From the NCBI RefSeq assembly GCF_014174255.1, contig NZ_JABEQJ010000001.1:310001-374000 (forward strand): DNA of 64,000 nucleotides, in the 5' to 3' direction. The stretch is from Gluconacetobacter sacchari (GTDB lineage: Bacteria > Pseudomonadota > Alphaproteobacteria > Acetobacterales > Acetobacteraceae). The first letter of the stretch is position 1, and every line of letters starts with the position of its first letter. The position numbers and the translations under genes were made by a program. The notes under the pieces are model-generated. The model saw only the letters and a program-made list of their open reading frames with translations, was not told the origin of the DNA and ran no database searches. Below, one piece after another: positions 27,373 to 35,814 of the stretch.

Positions 27373-29781
27373 ATGACGCATTTCTGCCGCACGCCCGGAT
27401 TGCGGGGCCGGTTGCAGGCCATGACCTGCCTGGCAGGCGTGTTCTGTATCGTCACGGCACCGGGCCAGGGCGCCCGCGCGGCGACGCCCCACCAGTACCG
27501 TCATGCCTCGAACCCCGCCGGGCGGCCGGCCGCCACCACCCCCAGGGCCGCCGCGCCGACCACGCGGGCCCCCATCGTTCCGCGCCCGGTCGTCGTCGCC
27601 CGCGCCGCGACGGCGGAAGACATTTCGGTCACCTCGTCCCGCCAGGCGCTGAACGGCGGCGGCGGCATGATGCGGCTGGAAACGGCGCCGCATGCCGTGC
27701 AGACCGTCGCCAAGGAATATATCGACATGCGCGCGCCGACCAGCACGGCGCTGGACCTGATCAAGAACCTGCCCAGCGTCAGCGTCTCGACGCCCGACAC
27801 CGCCGGCATGCAGGGCGGCATGATCCAGGTGCGCGGCCTGACCGACCTGGATATGGGGCTGATGGTCGACGGCGCGCCGGCGGCGGCGGCCAAATACATG
27901 GCCGAGGACATCGATTCGGAAAACCTGGAAGAGGTCAACGTCGCGCCCGGCAGTTCGGCAACCGACCTGCCCGTCATGTCCGCCGCCGGCGGCGTGATGG
28001 ACGAGCGCAGCCACACGGCGGCGCAGAAATTCGGCGGGTTGATGGATTTCTCGTACGGCACCAACAACCTGTCGCGCGAATTCCTGCGCCTGGAATCGGG
28101 CGAGATCGGCCATAGCGGCGTGCGCAGCTATATCTCGTTCTCCAATACCCACAACCGGTCGTGGATGGGTGCCGGCATCAACGAGCGCCGCCATCTGGAT
28201 TTCGGCCTCCAGAAGGACTGGCAGAACGGATCGACCGCCAGGCTGTTCCTGTCGTGGAACAACGAGAACTTCACCATCGACAATTACCCGACCGCGCAGG
28301 AATTCTACCAGTACAAGCATACCGGCCAGGGCTGGGGCCGCTCGGCCGACCCCAGGAACGACAATTACTGGGAGAACAGCAAGGATCACTGGAACCAGGT
28401 CTTCCTGACCGCGCCGGTGCATATCGTGCTGCCCGCGCGCCTGAGCCTGGACCTGCAACCCTATTATACCTTCGGCCAGGGCTGGGATGCCGCGCCCGCC
28501 AATCCGATCAGCAACGCCGACGGCACGCCCTATAGCGGCCCGAACCAGACCAGCTTCTTCCTGCAAAACGACACGCGCGGCGTGGGCGTGGTCACGAAGC
28601 TGAACTACCAGATAGACCCGCATAACGTGTTCTCGGTCGGGTACTGGTATGAAAATACCTATACCAACCAGTCCTACCCGTCCGGCAACACCAGGGCCAA
28701 CGGCAACCCGCCCAGCCCGTGGTATCTGTACAAGACCGGCGACTTCACCTTCGGCCAGAATGCGGGCTACGAGATCCATTCGCTGTTCGTCCAGGATACC
28801 GCGAAATATCTGCAAGACCGGCTGGTGATCCATGCGGGCTTCAAGTTCGCGATGATCAATAGCTGGACCGCCAGCTTCGCCAACATCGACGGCACCAAGG
28901 TCAAGGGATCGGTCTGCGACAACAGCGACAATTTCCAGCATTGCAGCAACAACCGCACCGAGCCGCTGCCGCAACTGTCGATCGGCTACACCTTCAACGA
29001 GCATCACCAGATCTATATCAACGCCGAGGGCGATTACCGCCAGCCCAGCGCGGTGGATATGGGCTGGCTGCCGTCTGGACCGAACTTTCTGAAAAACCAG
29101 TATTCCATCAAGGAAGAGCTGGGATATCGCTATCACGACAAATACATTATCGCCGACCTGTCGCTGTTCAACTACAACGTCACGAACCGCATCGTGAACC
29201 AGTATATCGGCATGAACAGCTTCCTGCCCATGTCGATCGGCAACCAGACGATGCGCGGCTTCGACGCCATGATTTCGGGCCGGTCGATCCATGGCTTCAG
29301 CCCCTATGCGTCGTTCGAGTATCTGCACGCCACGCAGGACAGCAACGTGATGGACCCGGACGGCACGCTGATCCATTCCAAGGGCACGCAGGCGGTGATG
29401 GCGCCGCGCGTCATGGCGAATTTCGGCCTGACCTATACCTATAAGGGATTCTTCGCCAACGGCAGCCTGCACTATACCGGGCCGCAATCGGTCAGCATCG
29501 CCGGCGACCAGCGCATGCCCGGCTTTGTGACCAACACGCTGTCGCTGGGCTATCACTTCCCGGCCTTCCTGTTCGCGAAATCGCCGACCTTCCGCCTGAA
29601 CTTCACCAACCTGACCGGATCGATCGTCCGCACCGGGCCGATGGGCGTGGTGTATCGCGGCAGCGACCTGAACAGCCACTATGTCTATAGCGGCAGCAAC
29701 GCCCCCGCGCTGGGCTACGGCAATTCCTTCATGGTCGAACCGCGCTTCAGCATGACCGGCACCGTTTCGACGGCTTTCTGA
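27373..29781 (+). CDS. TonB-dependent outer-membrane receptor
   Basis: An N-terminal signal region (LQAMTCLAGVFCIVTAPGQG, cleavage near ARAA) and a Pro/Ala-rich spacer lead to a plug domain (APTSTALDLIKNLPSVSVST, GMIQVRGLTDLDMGLMVDGA). A 22-strand-type barrel follows, with alternating aromatic segments, ending on Phe (GTVSTAF). It has 802 aa, an ordinary receptor length. AAAAGGATCGAGGA precedes the start, and 196 nt upstream are free for a promoter. The ligand is unknown. Downstream is a remnant of a similar receptor, suggesting this locus once had two. Confidence 0.93.
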   Translation: MTHFCRTPGLRGRLQAMTCLAGVFCIVTAPGQGARAATPHQYRHASNPAGRPAATTPRAAAPTTRAPIVPRPVVVARAATAEDISVTSSRQALNGGGGMMRLETAPHAVQTVAKEYIDMRAPTSTALDLIKNLPSVSVSTPDTAGMQGGMIQVRGLTDLDMGLMVDGAPAAAAKYMAEDIDSENLEEVNVAPGSSATDLPVMSAAGGVMDERSHTAAQKFGGLMDFSYGTNNLSREFLRLESGEIGHSGVRSYISFSNTHNRSWMGAGINERRHLDFGLQKDWQNGSTARLFLSWNNENFTIDNYPTAQEFYQYKHTGQGWGRSADPRNDNYWENSKDHWNQVFLTAPVHIVLPARLSLDLQPYYTFGQGWDAAPANPISNADGTPYSGPNQTSFFLQNDTRGVGVVTKLNYQIDPHNVFSVGYWYENTYTNQSYPSGNTRANGNPPSPWYLYKTGDFTFGQNAGYEIHSLFVQDTAKYLQDRLVIHAGFKFAMINSWTASFANIDGTKVKGSVCDNSDNFQHCSNNRTEPLPQLSIGYTFNEHHQIYINAEGDYRQPSAVDMGWLPSGPNFLKNQYSIKEELGYRYHDKYIIADLSLFNYNVTNRIVNQYIGMNSFLPMSIGNQTMRGFDAMISGRSIHGFSPYASFEYLHATQDSNVMDPDGTLIHSKGTQAVMAPRVMANFGLTYTYKGFFANGSLHYTGPQSVSIAGDQRMPGFVTNTLSLGYHFPAFLFAKSPTFRLNFTNLTGSIVRTGPMGVVYRGSDLNSHYVYSGSNAPALGYGNSFMVEPRFSMTGTVSTAF

Positions 29782-29791
29782 CCCGCGCTAT

Positions 29792-29814
29792 CCGGCCCTC
29801 TCATGGAGGGCCGG
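29792..29814. terminator. Hairpin after the TonB-dependent receptor gene
   Basis: CCGGCCCTC and GAGGGCCGG form a perfect 9-bp stem around TCATG, 10 nt past the stop codon. No T-run follows, so it may stop polymerase poorly or protect the 3' end. Confidence 0.6.
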
Positions 29815-29858
29815 CATGGCCCGACGCGACGCTGTCATGCCACGGCATGCATCATCGC

Positions 29859-29966
29859 TCATGCCGCGCGCCCCTCCAGGACGCGCCGGATCGTCCTGGC
29901 TGGCGGTTTGCCGAATGTTTCGGCGTAATAGGCTGCAAAGCGCCCAAGATGAAAGAATCAGCAGCC
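29859..29966 (-). pseudogene. C-terminal remnant of an AraC-family regulator
   Basis: The minus strand reads LGRFAAYYAETFGKPPARTI and RRVLEGRAA before a stop at 29859. This is the end of the second AraC helix-turn-helix (HLGRFAxxYxxxFGxxPxxTLRR). Everything N-terminal is missing; at about 29966 the sequence turns into the opposite-strand receptor remnant. AraC regulators often adjoin receptor genes, so this was probably the regulator of the lost receptor. Confidence 0.75.
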
Positions 29967-30969
29967 GCTGCTGGGAGAGGGGCCGCCGCGCAATCCGCTT
30001 GGTCCGTTCCACAACCCGTTCGCCGAGGAACTGGATGACCAGTTCAATGCCAACACGTTTCAGTTCTATTTGCAGGATACCTACGAGATACTTAAGAACC
30101 TGCATATTGCCTCCGGGTTTCGTTCCGCCATCCAGACGACACATGGCGGCGCCAAGCAGAACGACCCCGACCTGACCGGGCAGGACGCGCTACCCGATGG
30201 TTCGCTCACGGCGTCTAACGCGTTTCTTCCGCATTTTTCCATCAACTACCGGATCAATCAACATAACGAACTCTATCTGGACATTGCCGAAAACATGCGT
30301 GCGTATACGTACAACCCGTGGTTTCTTGGCAATGCGGCGCGTGGTCCGTGGGAAACCAACAGCAATTTCTGGAAAACAAGGATAATATCAAACCGGAAAG
30401 GACCTGGAACTATGTCATCGGCTACCGCTACGGAAGCGGGATCACCCCTTCAGCCGATCAGCACATTCGTCAATGCGGGACGTGAGGAGGTCAATGGCGG
30501 AGACGCGTCGGTTACAATCCGCCCCGTCTCGGGACTGGAAATTCTCAATACCGCCAGCTATGCGGACGCCGAGTATCGGGGCGATATCAATTATGAAGGC
30601 GCAAATGTCAGTTTGAAGGGAAAGAACCAGGTCGCGTATCCTCGTTTTATTTACAAGACCAACGCGTCCTATACCTACAGGAAGTTTCAGGTCAATTTCA
30701 ATGCGACGTATACCGGCAGACGCCCGCTTTCCTATGTCAACGACGTGTATGTGCCGTCTTACTGGGTAGCGGGTCTTTCCAGCACCTATACGTTCGGGCG
30801 TGTCGGCTTCGCCCGGCATGTTCAGGTCAGTTTCGGCGTCACCAACCTGTTCAATTCCGCCTATATCGGAGGACTTGGCATTTCCGGTTTCCCTGTTTCG
30901 GGCGATTATCCTACGCTGTTCATCGGGGCGCCGAGACAGTATTTCGGGACGGTTTCGGCCCAGTTCTGA
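29967..30969 (+). pseudogene. 3' remnant of a second TonB-dependent receptor
   Basis: Barrel-type sequence starts abruptly (PRNPLGPFHNPFAEELDDQF, FQFYLQDTYEILKNLHIASG). It continues to about 30370, where the frame is lost. The true reading passes to another frame (NKDNIKPERTWNYVIGYRYG) until about 30440, then returns (ISTFVNAGREEVNGGDASVT). The end, GAPRQYFGTVSAQF, has the terminal Phe of an outer-membrane barrel. Plug and signal peptide are absent and a short stretch around 30440 seems deleted. It has a slightly lower GC content than its neighbours. It cannot make a working receptor. Confidence 0.85.
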
Positions 30970-30980
30970 TATTCGGGCGT

Positions 30981-31472
30981 TCAGCCCGGCAGGGATCGCA
31001 TGAATGCCACCAGCCGGATCACGTCGCCGGGGACGAGGCGGCCTATGGCGCGGGTCGAATAGACCGCGTTCACGATCGTGCCGTCCGGCGCGAGGATGAA
31101 GCCGGTCGTTTCCAGAAAATGTCCGCGACCCGGGTGGCGCATGTCGTATGCGCCGGTACGCGCGACAATCGTCTCGACATCGGCTGAATGGCCGAGCGGG
31201 AACGGCCAGTTGTGCCGGGCGGCGAATGCGGCGGACGCGGCCTCGTCGTCGACTGAAAAGGCCATGACCTTGATCGCCGCCTGCGACAGCGCCTCCGCTG
31301 CATGGGCGAACGCCGCGATCTGCTCGTTGCAGAACGGGCACCAATGGCCACGGTACATCAGGACGACCCCGTACTCTCCGGCGAAATCGCGCGCGGGGTC
31401 AAGCGTGCCGCCGTCGACTTGCGGAATCGCGAGAGTCGGAAACCTGTCGCCGTTCTTGAGCTGGTTGGTCAT
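30981..31472 (-). CDS. Peroxiredoxin-like thiol protein (AhpC/TSA family)
   Basis: The 163-aa thioredoxin-fold protein has NGDRFPTLAIPQVDGGTLDP and the active segment VLMYRGHWCPFCNEQIAAF. There the peroxidatic cysteine sits in a CPFC pair, like the AhpC/TSA YRGxWCPxC subgroup. It likely reduces organic or hydrogen peroxides in the cytoplasm. MTNQLKNG at 31472 has GAGGA six bases upstream and is preferred over 31496. It is divergent from the TetR gene, and a palindrome lies between them, so TetR control is plausible. A related protein is encoded at 35.1 kb. Confidence 0.85.
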   Translation of the reverse strand: MTNQLKNGDRFPTLAIPQVDGGTLDPARDFAGEYGVVLMYRGHWCPFCNEQIAAFAHAAEALSQAAIKVMAFSVDDEAASAAFAARHNWPFPLGHSADVETIVARTGAYDMRHPGRGHFLETTGFILAPDGTIVNAVYSTRAIGRLVPGDVIRLVAFMRSLPG

Positions 31473-31522
31473 GTGGTCCTCGGCAATATGGAACAAGGCG
31501 TCCAGCCATGCGATTTTCGTAG

Positions 31523-31538
31523 TGGACTGTCCAGTCCA
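31523..31538. promoter_or_regulatory. Candidate TetR operator
   Basis: TGGACTGTCCAGTCCA has perfect 7-bp arms (TGGACTG/CAGTCCA) with 2 nt between. It lies between the divergent peroxiredoxin and TetR genes, 51 nt from the former and 20 nt from the latter. Size and symmetry fit a TetR-dimer site; assignment is inferred from position. Confidence 0.55.
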
Positions 31539-31558
31539 TTATGTGGAAGCATGAAGCC

Positions 31559-32182
31559 ATGGACCGCGAGACCACGATCATGAACCGCCCCCTGACCCCG
31601 CGCGGAGCGGCGACGAAACGGCGTATCGTCGAGGCCGCCGCCGAACTGATCCATGCGCGCGGCGCGGAGCATGTGAGTCTGGACGATTTGATGGAGATCA
31701 CGAACACCAGCAAATCCCAGCTCTACCATTATTTCGCGAACAAGGAGGCCCTGGTTCGCGACGTGATCGACCTACAGACCGGCCGCATCGTGGCGGCCAA
31801 TGCGGCCTATCTCGGCGCGCTCGATTCCTTCACCGCGCTCCGTGCGTGGGGAGACATGGTCGTCGCGGCCTACCGGGCCGGCGGCGGCGTGGGCGGTTGC
31901 CCGCTCGGCTCGCTCGCCAACGAACTGTCGAGCCGGTCCGAGGACGCGAGGCTCCAGTTGAAGCAGAGCTTTTCGACCTGGGCCACGGTGATCGAAAACG
32001 GTCTGCGCCGCATGCGGCAGGATGGCCGGCTGCGCCCCGATACCGACGTCGGCGGGGTGGCCGTCGCCATGGTGGCGGCGGTTCAGGGGGGCATACTTCT
32101 GGCCAAGACGGCCCGTGACGCCCGGTCGCTGGAATGCGCCGTCGACATGGCGCTTGCCTATGTGGCGCGACACGCGGCGTAA
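31559..32182 (+). CDS. TetR/AcrR-family regulator, possibly thiol-reactive (NemR-like branch)
   Basis: The N-terminal helix-turn-helix reads TKRRIVEAAAELIHARGAEH and LMEITNTSKSQLYHYFANKE. The ligand domain contains GVGGCPLGSLANELSSRSED, the GCxxGxLAxE block shared with NemR-type repressors, in which a cysteine at this place senses electrophiles and hypochlorite. That this Cys senses oxidants here is inference. With the start at 31559 (GGAAG upstream) it has 207 aa; ATGs at 31541 and 31580 are possible. The palindrome at 31523 suggests autoregulation and control of the divergent peroxiredoxin. Confidence 0.85.
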   Translation: MDRETTIMNRPLTPRGAATKRRIVEAAAELIHARGAEHVSLDDLMEITNTSKSQLYHYFANKEALVRDVIDLQTGRIVAANAAYLGALDSFTALRAWGDMVVAAYRAGGGVGGCPLGSLANELSSRSEDARLQLKQSFSTWATVIENGLRRMRQDGRLRPDTDVGGVAVAMVAAVQGGILLAKTARDARSLECAVDMALAYVARHAA

Positions 32183-32197
32183 TGCCGTGGAAGCGGT

Positions 32198-33082
32198 TCA
32201 ATCGGCCGATCGCATGATCCCTTCGACGAAGGTCGCGAACTGACGCGCCTTCGTGGTCATCATGTGCCCGGCGGGAAAGACCGCCCAGAGATCGATCGAG
32301 GGCAGCGACCAGGTCTTCAGCACCCTGACGACGGTGCCGTTCGCCAGTTCCGGGGCGAACATCCAGTCCGAGGCGATGGTCACCCCCATATCGGCCAGGA
32401 CCGCCGCGCGCAGGCCTTCGGCGGCGCTGACGCGCAGGCGGCCGGTGACGGAAACCGACACCGCCGCGCCGTTGCGCGTGAACGACCATGCACTCGGCAA
32501 CTGGCTGTAGACGATCGCCTCGTGATTCGCGAGGTCCGCCGGGCTTTGCGGCAGCCCCGCCCGCGCGAGATAGGCCGGCGTTGCCAGGACCGAGCGGCCG
32601 CCGGTGACGATTTTGCGGGCAACCGCCGCGGAGTCCGAGAGCACGCCCAGGCGCAGCGAGATATCCACGCCCTCGGCCACCAGGTCGATCAGGCGGTCGT
32701 CGAGAAGGATATCGACATCGAGATGCGGGTGCGCCGCCAGGAATTGCGGCAGCCTGGGAATGACATGCAGGCGCGCGAAGGTCGTCGCGGCGGAAACGCG
32801 CAGCCGCCCGGACAGGCCCGCCCCCGCGCCCTTCGCGGCGAGTTCCGCCTCGTCTGCCGCCTGGATGGCGATTCGCGCCCGCTCATAGAAGCTTTGTCCT
32901 GCCTCGGTCGGCGTCAGTTGATGCGTGGAGCGGATGAGCAGGCTGACCTGTAGCCGGGATTCGAGCTGCGCGACGGTCTTGGACACCGCCGGTTGTCCGA
33001 CATTGAGGTGGCGCGCCGCCGCCGAGAACGAGCCGGTCTCCACCACCCGCACGAACGTCGCCATCGCCTGGTATCGATCCAT
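32198..33082 (-). CDS. LysR-family regulator of the GST/ene-reductase gene run
   Basis: The protein starts MDRYQAMATFVRVVETGSFS, with helix-turn-helix FSAAARHLNVGQPAVSKTV. The effector domain follows (LRVSAATTFARLHVIPRLPQ) in the CrgA/DsdC-like branch of 294 aa regulators. GGGAGGA precedes the ATG at 33082; the open frame to 33208 is not used. It is convergent with tetR (15 nt apart) and divergent from the GST-OYE-Prx-CMD-SDR genes. Between the starts lie two dyads, CATTCC-N5-GGAATG (33085-33101, over its own ribosome site) and the 24-bp dyad at 33127. Confidence 0.9.
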   Translation of the reverse strand: MDRYQAMATFVRVVETGSFSAAARHLNVGQPAVSKTVAQLESRLQVSLLIRSTHQLTPTEAGQSFYERARIAIQAADEAELAAKGAGAGLSGRLRVSAATTFARLHVIPRLPQFLAAHPHLDVDILLDDRLIDLVAEGVDISLRLGVLSDSAAVARKIVTGGRSVLATPAYLARAGLPQSPADLANHEAIVYSQLPSAWSFTRNGAAVSVSVTGRLRVSAAEGLRAAVLADMGVTIASDWMFAPELANGTVVRVLKTWSLPSIDLWAVFPAGHMMTTKARQFATFVEGIMRSAD

Positions 33083-33126
33083 GTCATTCCTCCCGGGAAT
33101 GGCGTTTATCGCCTCGACGCACCTGC

Positions 33127-33150
33127 CATGTCGAGCGGTATGGCGACATG
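33127..33150. promoter_or_regulatory. Candidate LysR operator between lysR and GST genes
   Basis: CATGTCG-N10-CGACATG is a perfect 7-bp-arm dyad over 24 bp. It lies 44 nt from the LysR start and 45 nt from the GST start, almost the centre of the intergenic space. LysR regulators bind such interrupted dyads, so it is the best site for activating the GST operon. Confidence 0.55.
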
Positions 33151-33195
33151 TCTTTCCCATGCCCGGATAGGCCGGGCCGGAAGGAAGACGTCTCG

Positions 33196-33876
33196 ATGTC
33201 CGGTTCATCCATACCCGCGGCCGCCGGAGAAGAACGGCCGCTGCTCGATGTCCATGCGTTTGCGACGCCGAACAGCGTCAAGGTGCCGATCGCGCTTGAG
33301 GAGCTTGGTCTTCCCTATACGCTGCATGGCGTCAATGTCCGCCAGGGCGCGCAGAAGACGCCGGAGTTCCTGGCGCTCAATCCCAACGGCAAGGTGCCCG
33401 TCCTGGTGGATCGGACCGTGGAGGACGGCCCCTTCGTCCTGACGGAATCCGCCGCGATCCTCGTCTATCTCGCCGAGAAGACCGGGCGGCTGCTGCCGGG
33501 TGGCGGCGTGGCCCGTGCCCGGGTATTCGAGCAGCTTTTCTTTCACGCCTCCGGCCTGAGCCCGGCTTTCGGGCAATCAGGCTTCTTCCAGCGTTTCGCC
33601 GCCGAGCCGCAGCCGATCGCGATAGAGCGATTCTCCGGCGAGGCGAAACGCACCCTGGGCGTGCTCGACGGCGTGCTGGCGAACCGGCCATTCGTCGCCG
33701 GCGAGGCGTTCACCATCGCCGATATCGCCCATTTCGGCTGGCTGTGGCGGCGCGCCTTCGCGGGGGTGTCGTTCGACGACACGCCCAATGTCGCGCGCTG
33801 GTACGAAGCGATCGCGGCGCGTCCCGCCGTGCGGCGCGGCATTGCCCGCGTCGAGGCTCTCGTCCCGCAAGGCTGA
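33196..33876 (+). CDS. Glutathione S-transferase (YfcG/GstB-like)
   Basis: The 226-aa cytoplasmic GST has an N-terminal thioredoxin fold (LLDVHAFATPNSVKVPIALE, LNPNGKVPVLVD with the cis-Pro, LTESAAILVYLAEKTGRLLP). The all-helical C-domain ends IARVEAL. The TPNSVK start motif is that of Nu-class (YfcG, Ure2-like) enzymes, which reduce disulfides and peroxides with glutathione. GGAAGGA at 33179 fits the ATG at 33196 better than the one at 33148. It is the first gene of a run of detoxification genes. Confidence 0.9.
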   Translation: MSGSSIPAAAGEERPLLDVHAFATPNSVKVPIALEELGLPYTLHGVNVRQGAQKTPEFLALNPNGKVPVLVDRTVEDGPFVLTESAAILVYLAEKTGRLLPGGGVARARVFEQLFFHASGLSPAFGQSGFFQRFAAEPQPIAIERFSGEAKRTLGVLDGVLANRPFVAGEAFTIADIAHFGWLWRRAFAGVSFDDTPNVARWYEAIAARPAVRRGIARVEALVPQG

Positions 33877-33902
33877 TATCCATTCCAGACAAGGAGCCCC
33901 TT

Positions 33903-34997
33903 ATGTCCATGCTTTTCACGCCGTTCCGGGCGGGCGCGCTGTCGCTCGGCCATCGGGTCGTCATGGCGCCGCTGACCCGCCTGCGTTCGGAACCCGGCGA
34001 CATGCCGGGGGAATTGATGCGCGAATATTATACGCAGCGCACGTCCCGCGGCGGGCTTATCGTCTCGGAAGCGACCCCCGTCGCGCCCGAAGGGTATGGC
34101 TATGCCGGCGCGCCCGGAATCTACGATGACGCCCAGATCGCGGGCTGGCGCACCGTCACCGACGCGGTGCATGCCCATGGCGGCAGGATCGTCCTGCAGC
34201 TCTGGCATGTCGGCCGCCAGTCCCACCACGATCTTCAGCCGGGCGGCGCGGCGCCCGTCGCGCCCTCCGCGATCCAGGCGGAAGGCTATGCCTATACCGC
34301 GAACGGCCCGGTGCCGTTTTCCATGCCGCGCGCCCTGGAACGCGACGAAATTCCGGCGATCGTCGCGCAGTTTCGCGACGGGGCCGCGCGCGCGAAGGCG
34401 GCCGGTTTCGACGGTGTCGAGATCCATGGCGCCAATGGCTACCTGCCGGACCAGTTCCTGCAGGATGGCACCAATCATCGCACCGACGAATATGGCGGCC
34501 CGATCGAGAACCGCGCCCGTTTCCTGCTCGACATCACGCAGGCGGCGATCGATGTCTGGGGGGCGGACCGCGTGGGCGTGCGGCTGAGCCCGAGCGGCAC
34601 CTATGGCGAGATGTCCGACAGCGATCCGCAGAAAACCTTCGGCTATGTCGCGGAGAAACTGGACGGGATGGGCATCGCCTACCTGCATGTCGTCGAGCCG
34701 CGCATCAAGGGCACGGAATTGGTCGCCGAGAGCGACGCGGTCGCGGCCAGGACCCTGCGCGGCGTCTTCAGCGGCACGCTCATCGCCGCCGGCGGCTTCG
34801 ACGGCGCGAGCGCGGAGGCGATCGTCCGGGCGGGCGACGCCGATGCGGTCGCGTTCGGGCGGTATTTCATCAGCAATCCCGACCTGCCGGAGCGCCTGCG
34901 ACGCAACCTGCCGCTCGCCCCTTACGACCGCTCGACCTTCTATGGCGGCGGGGCGCATGGCTATGTCGACTATCCGCACGACGAAACCGTCGCCTGA
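33903..34997 (+). CDS. Old yellow enzyme / alkene reductase (NemA-like)
   Basis: The FMN enzyme reduces activated C=C bonds and N-ethylmaleimide with NAD(P)H. Its 364 aa contain MAPLTRLRSEPGDMPGELM, YYTQRTSRGGLIVSEATPVA, LQLWHVGRQSHHDLQPGG, HGANGYLPDQFLQDGTNHRT (active-site region), EYGGPIENRARFLLD and the C-terminal FMN phosphate loop DADAVAFGRYFISNPDLPER. AAGGAG lies 8 nt upstream of ATG 33903. It follows the GST by 26 nt. E. coli pairs nemA with the electrophile sensor NemR; here both a TetR of similar branch and a LysR are near. Confidence 0.95.
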   Translation: MSMLFTPFRAGALSLGHRVVMAPLTRLRSEPGDMPGELMREYYTQRTSRGGLIVSEATPVAPEGYGYAGAPGIYDDAQIAGWRTVTDAVHAHGGRIVLQLWHVGRQSHHDLQPGGAAPVAPSAIQAEGYAYTANGPVPFSMPRALERDEIPAIVAQFRDGAARAKAAGFDGVEIHGANGYLPDQFLQDGTNHRTDEYGGPIENRARFLLDITQAAIDVWGADRVGVRLSPSGTYGEMSDSDPQKTFGYVAEKLDGMGIAYLHVVEPRIKGTELVAESDAVAARTLRGVFSGTLIAAGGFDGASAEAIVRAGDADAVAFGRYFISNPDLPERLRRNLPLAPYDRSTFYGGGAHGYVDYPHDETVA

Positions 34998-35000
34998 AAC

Positions 35001-35021
35001 GCCATTCCGGCGCGGAATGGC
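35001..35021. terminator. Intra-operon hairpin after the ene-reductase gene
   Basis: GCCATTCCG and CGGAATGGC form a perfect 9-bp stem with a GCG loop, 3 nt past the stop codon, in the 108-nt gap before the peroxiredoxin-like gene. No T-run follows. It may reduce or process the transcript. Confidence 0.5.
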
Positions 35022-35105
35022 GGATAGTCGTCCGCGCCGGCATCCCCGGGACGACGGAGCGACCTACTCTTCGTCCCGCTACCACGATCAATGAAGGAAA
35101 CGACG

Positions 35106-35780
35106 ATGTCTCTGCAAGAAAATCTTGATGCATTCAAGGCTGATTTCGAAGCCGGCAGGCCGCCTTACAGCGTGCCGCACGCGGTGATCGAGGTCATGCA
35201 TCGTGCCACCGCCGAACTGGTCGCGTCCGGAGCCGCCGAAAAGGCGCTGAAGGCGGGCGACAAGGCCCCGTCCTTCACGCTGAACGATCCGGACGGCAAC
35301 CCTGTCTCGTCCGCCGAGCTGCTGGCGAAGGGCCCGCTGGTCGTCAGCTTCTATCGCGGCGTCTGGTGCCCCTATTGCAACATGGAACTCCAGGCGCTTG
35401 AAGCGGCGCTACCGTCGTTCCGCGCACTCGGCGCGAGCCTGATCGCCATCTCGCCGCAGACGGCGGTGAACAGCCGCAAGTCCGTGCGCCAGAACGACCT
35501 GGATTTCCCGATCCTGTCGGATACGCACAACGATGTCGCGGCGCGCTTCGGCCTGCGTTTCGCGCTGCCCGACTATCTGGTCGAACTCTACAAGAACCTG
35601 AAAAACGACCTGCCGGGATTCAATGGCGACGAGAGCTGGACGCTGCCGATGCCGGGCCGCTTCGTCATCGGCCGGGACGGCGTGATCCTCTATGCCGAGG
35701 TGAACCCGGATTACACGCGCCGGCCGGAGCCGGAAGACATGCTCCCGGCCCTGCGCAAGGCCTCGACCGTTACCGCCTGA
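35106..35780 (+). CDS. Peroxiredoxin-like protein (AhpC/TSA)
   Basis: The 224-aa thioredoxin-fold protein has a 60-residue N-terminal helical part (QENLDAFKADFEAGRPPYSV) and then the redox domain: KAPSFTLNDPDGNPVSSAEL, VVSFYRGVWCPYCNMELQAL with the CPYC cysteines, and ISPQTAVNSRKSVRQNDLDF. It resembles the AhpC/TSA proteins that use two nearby cysteines in a CxxC. GAAGGAAA precedes the ATG at 35106 (a codon at 35091 overlaps it). It shares the YRGxWCPxCN signature with the protein at 30981, giving two related enzymes 4 kb apart. Confidence 0.87.
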   Translation: MSLQENLDAFKADFEAGRPPYSVPHAVIEVMHRATAELVASGAAEKALKAGDKAPSFTLNDPDGNPVSSAELLAKGPLVVSFYRGVWCPYCNMELQALEAALPSFRALGASLIAISPQTAVNSRKSVRQNDLDFPILSDTHNDVAARFGLRFALPDYLVELYKNLKNDLPGFNGDESWTLPMPGRFVIGRDGVILYAEVNPDYTRRPEPEDMLPALRKASTVTA

Positions 35781-35814
35781 GCCGAATCGAAACGTCGAAC
35801 AGCAAGGACTTCAG

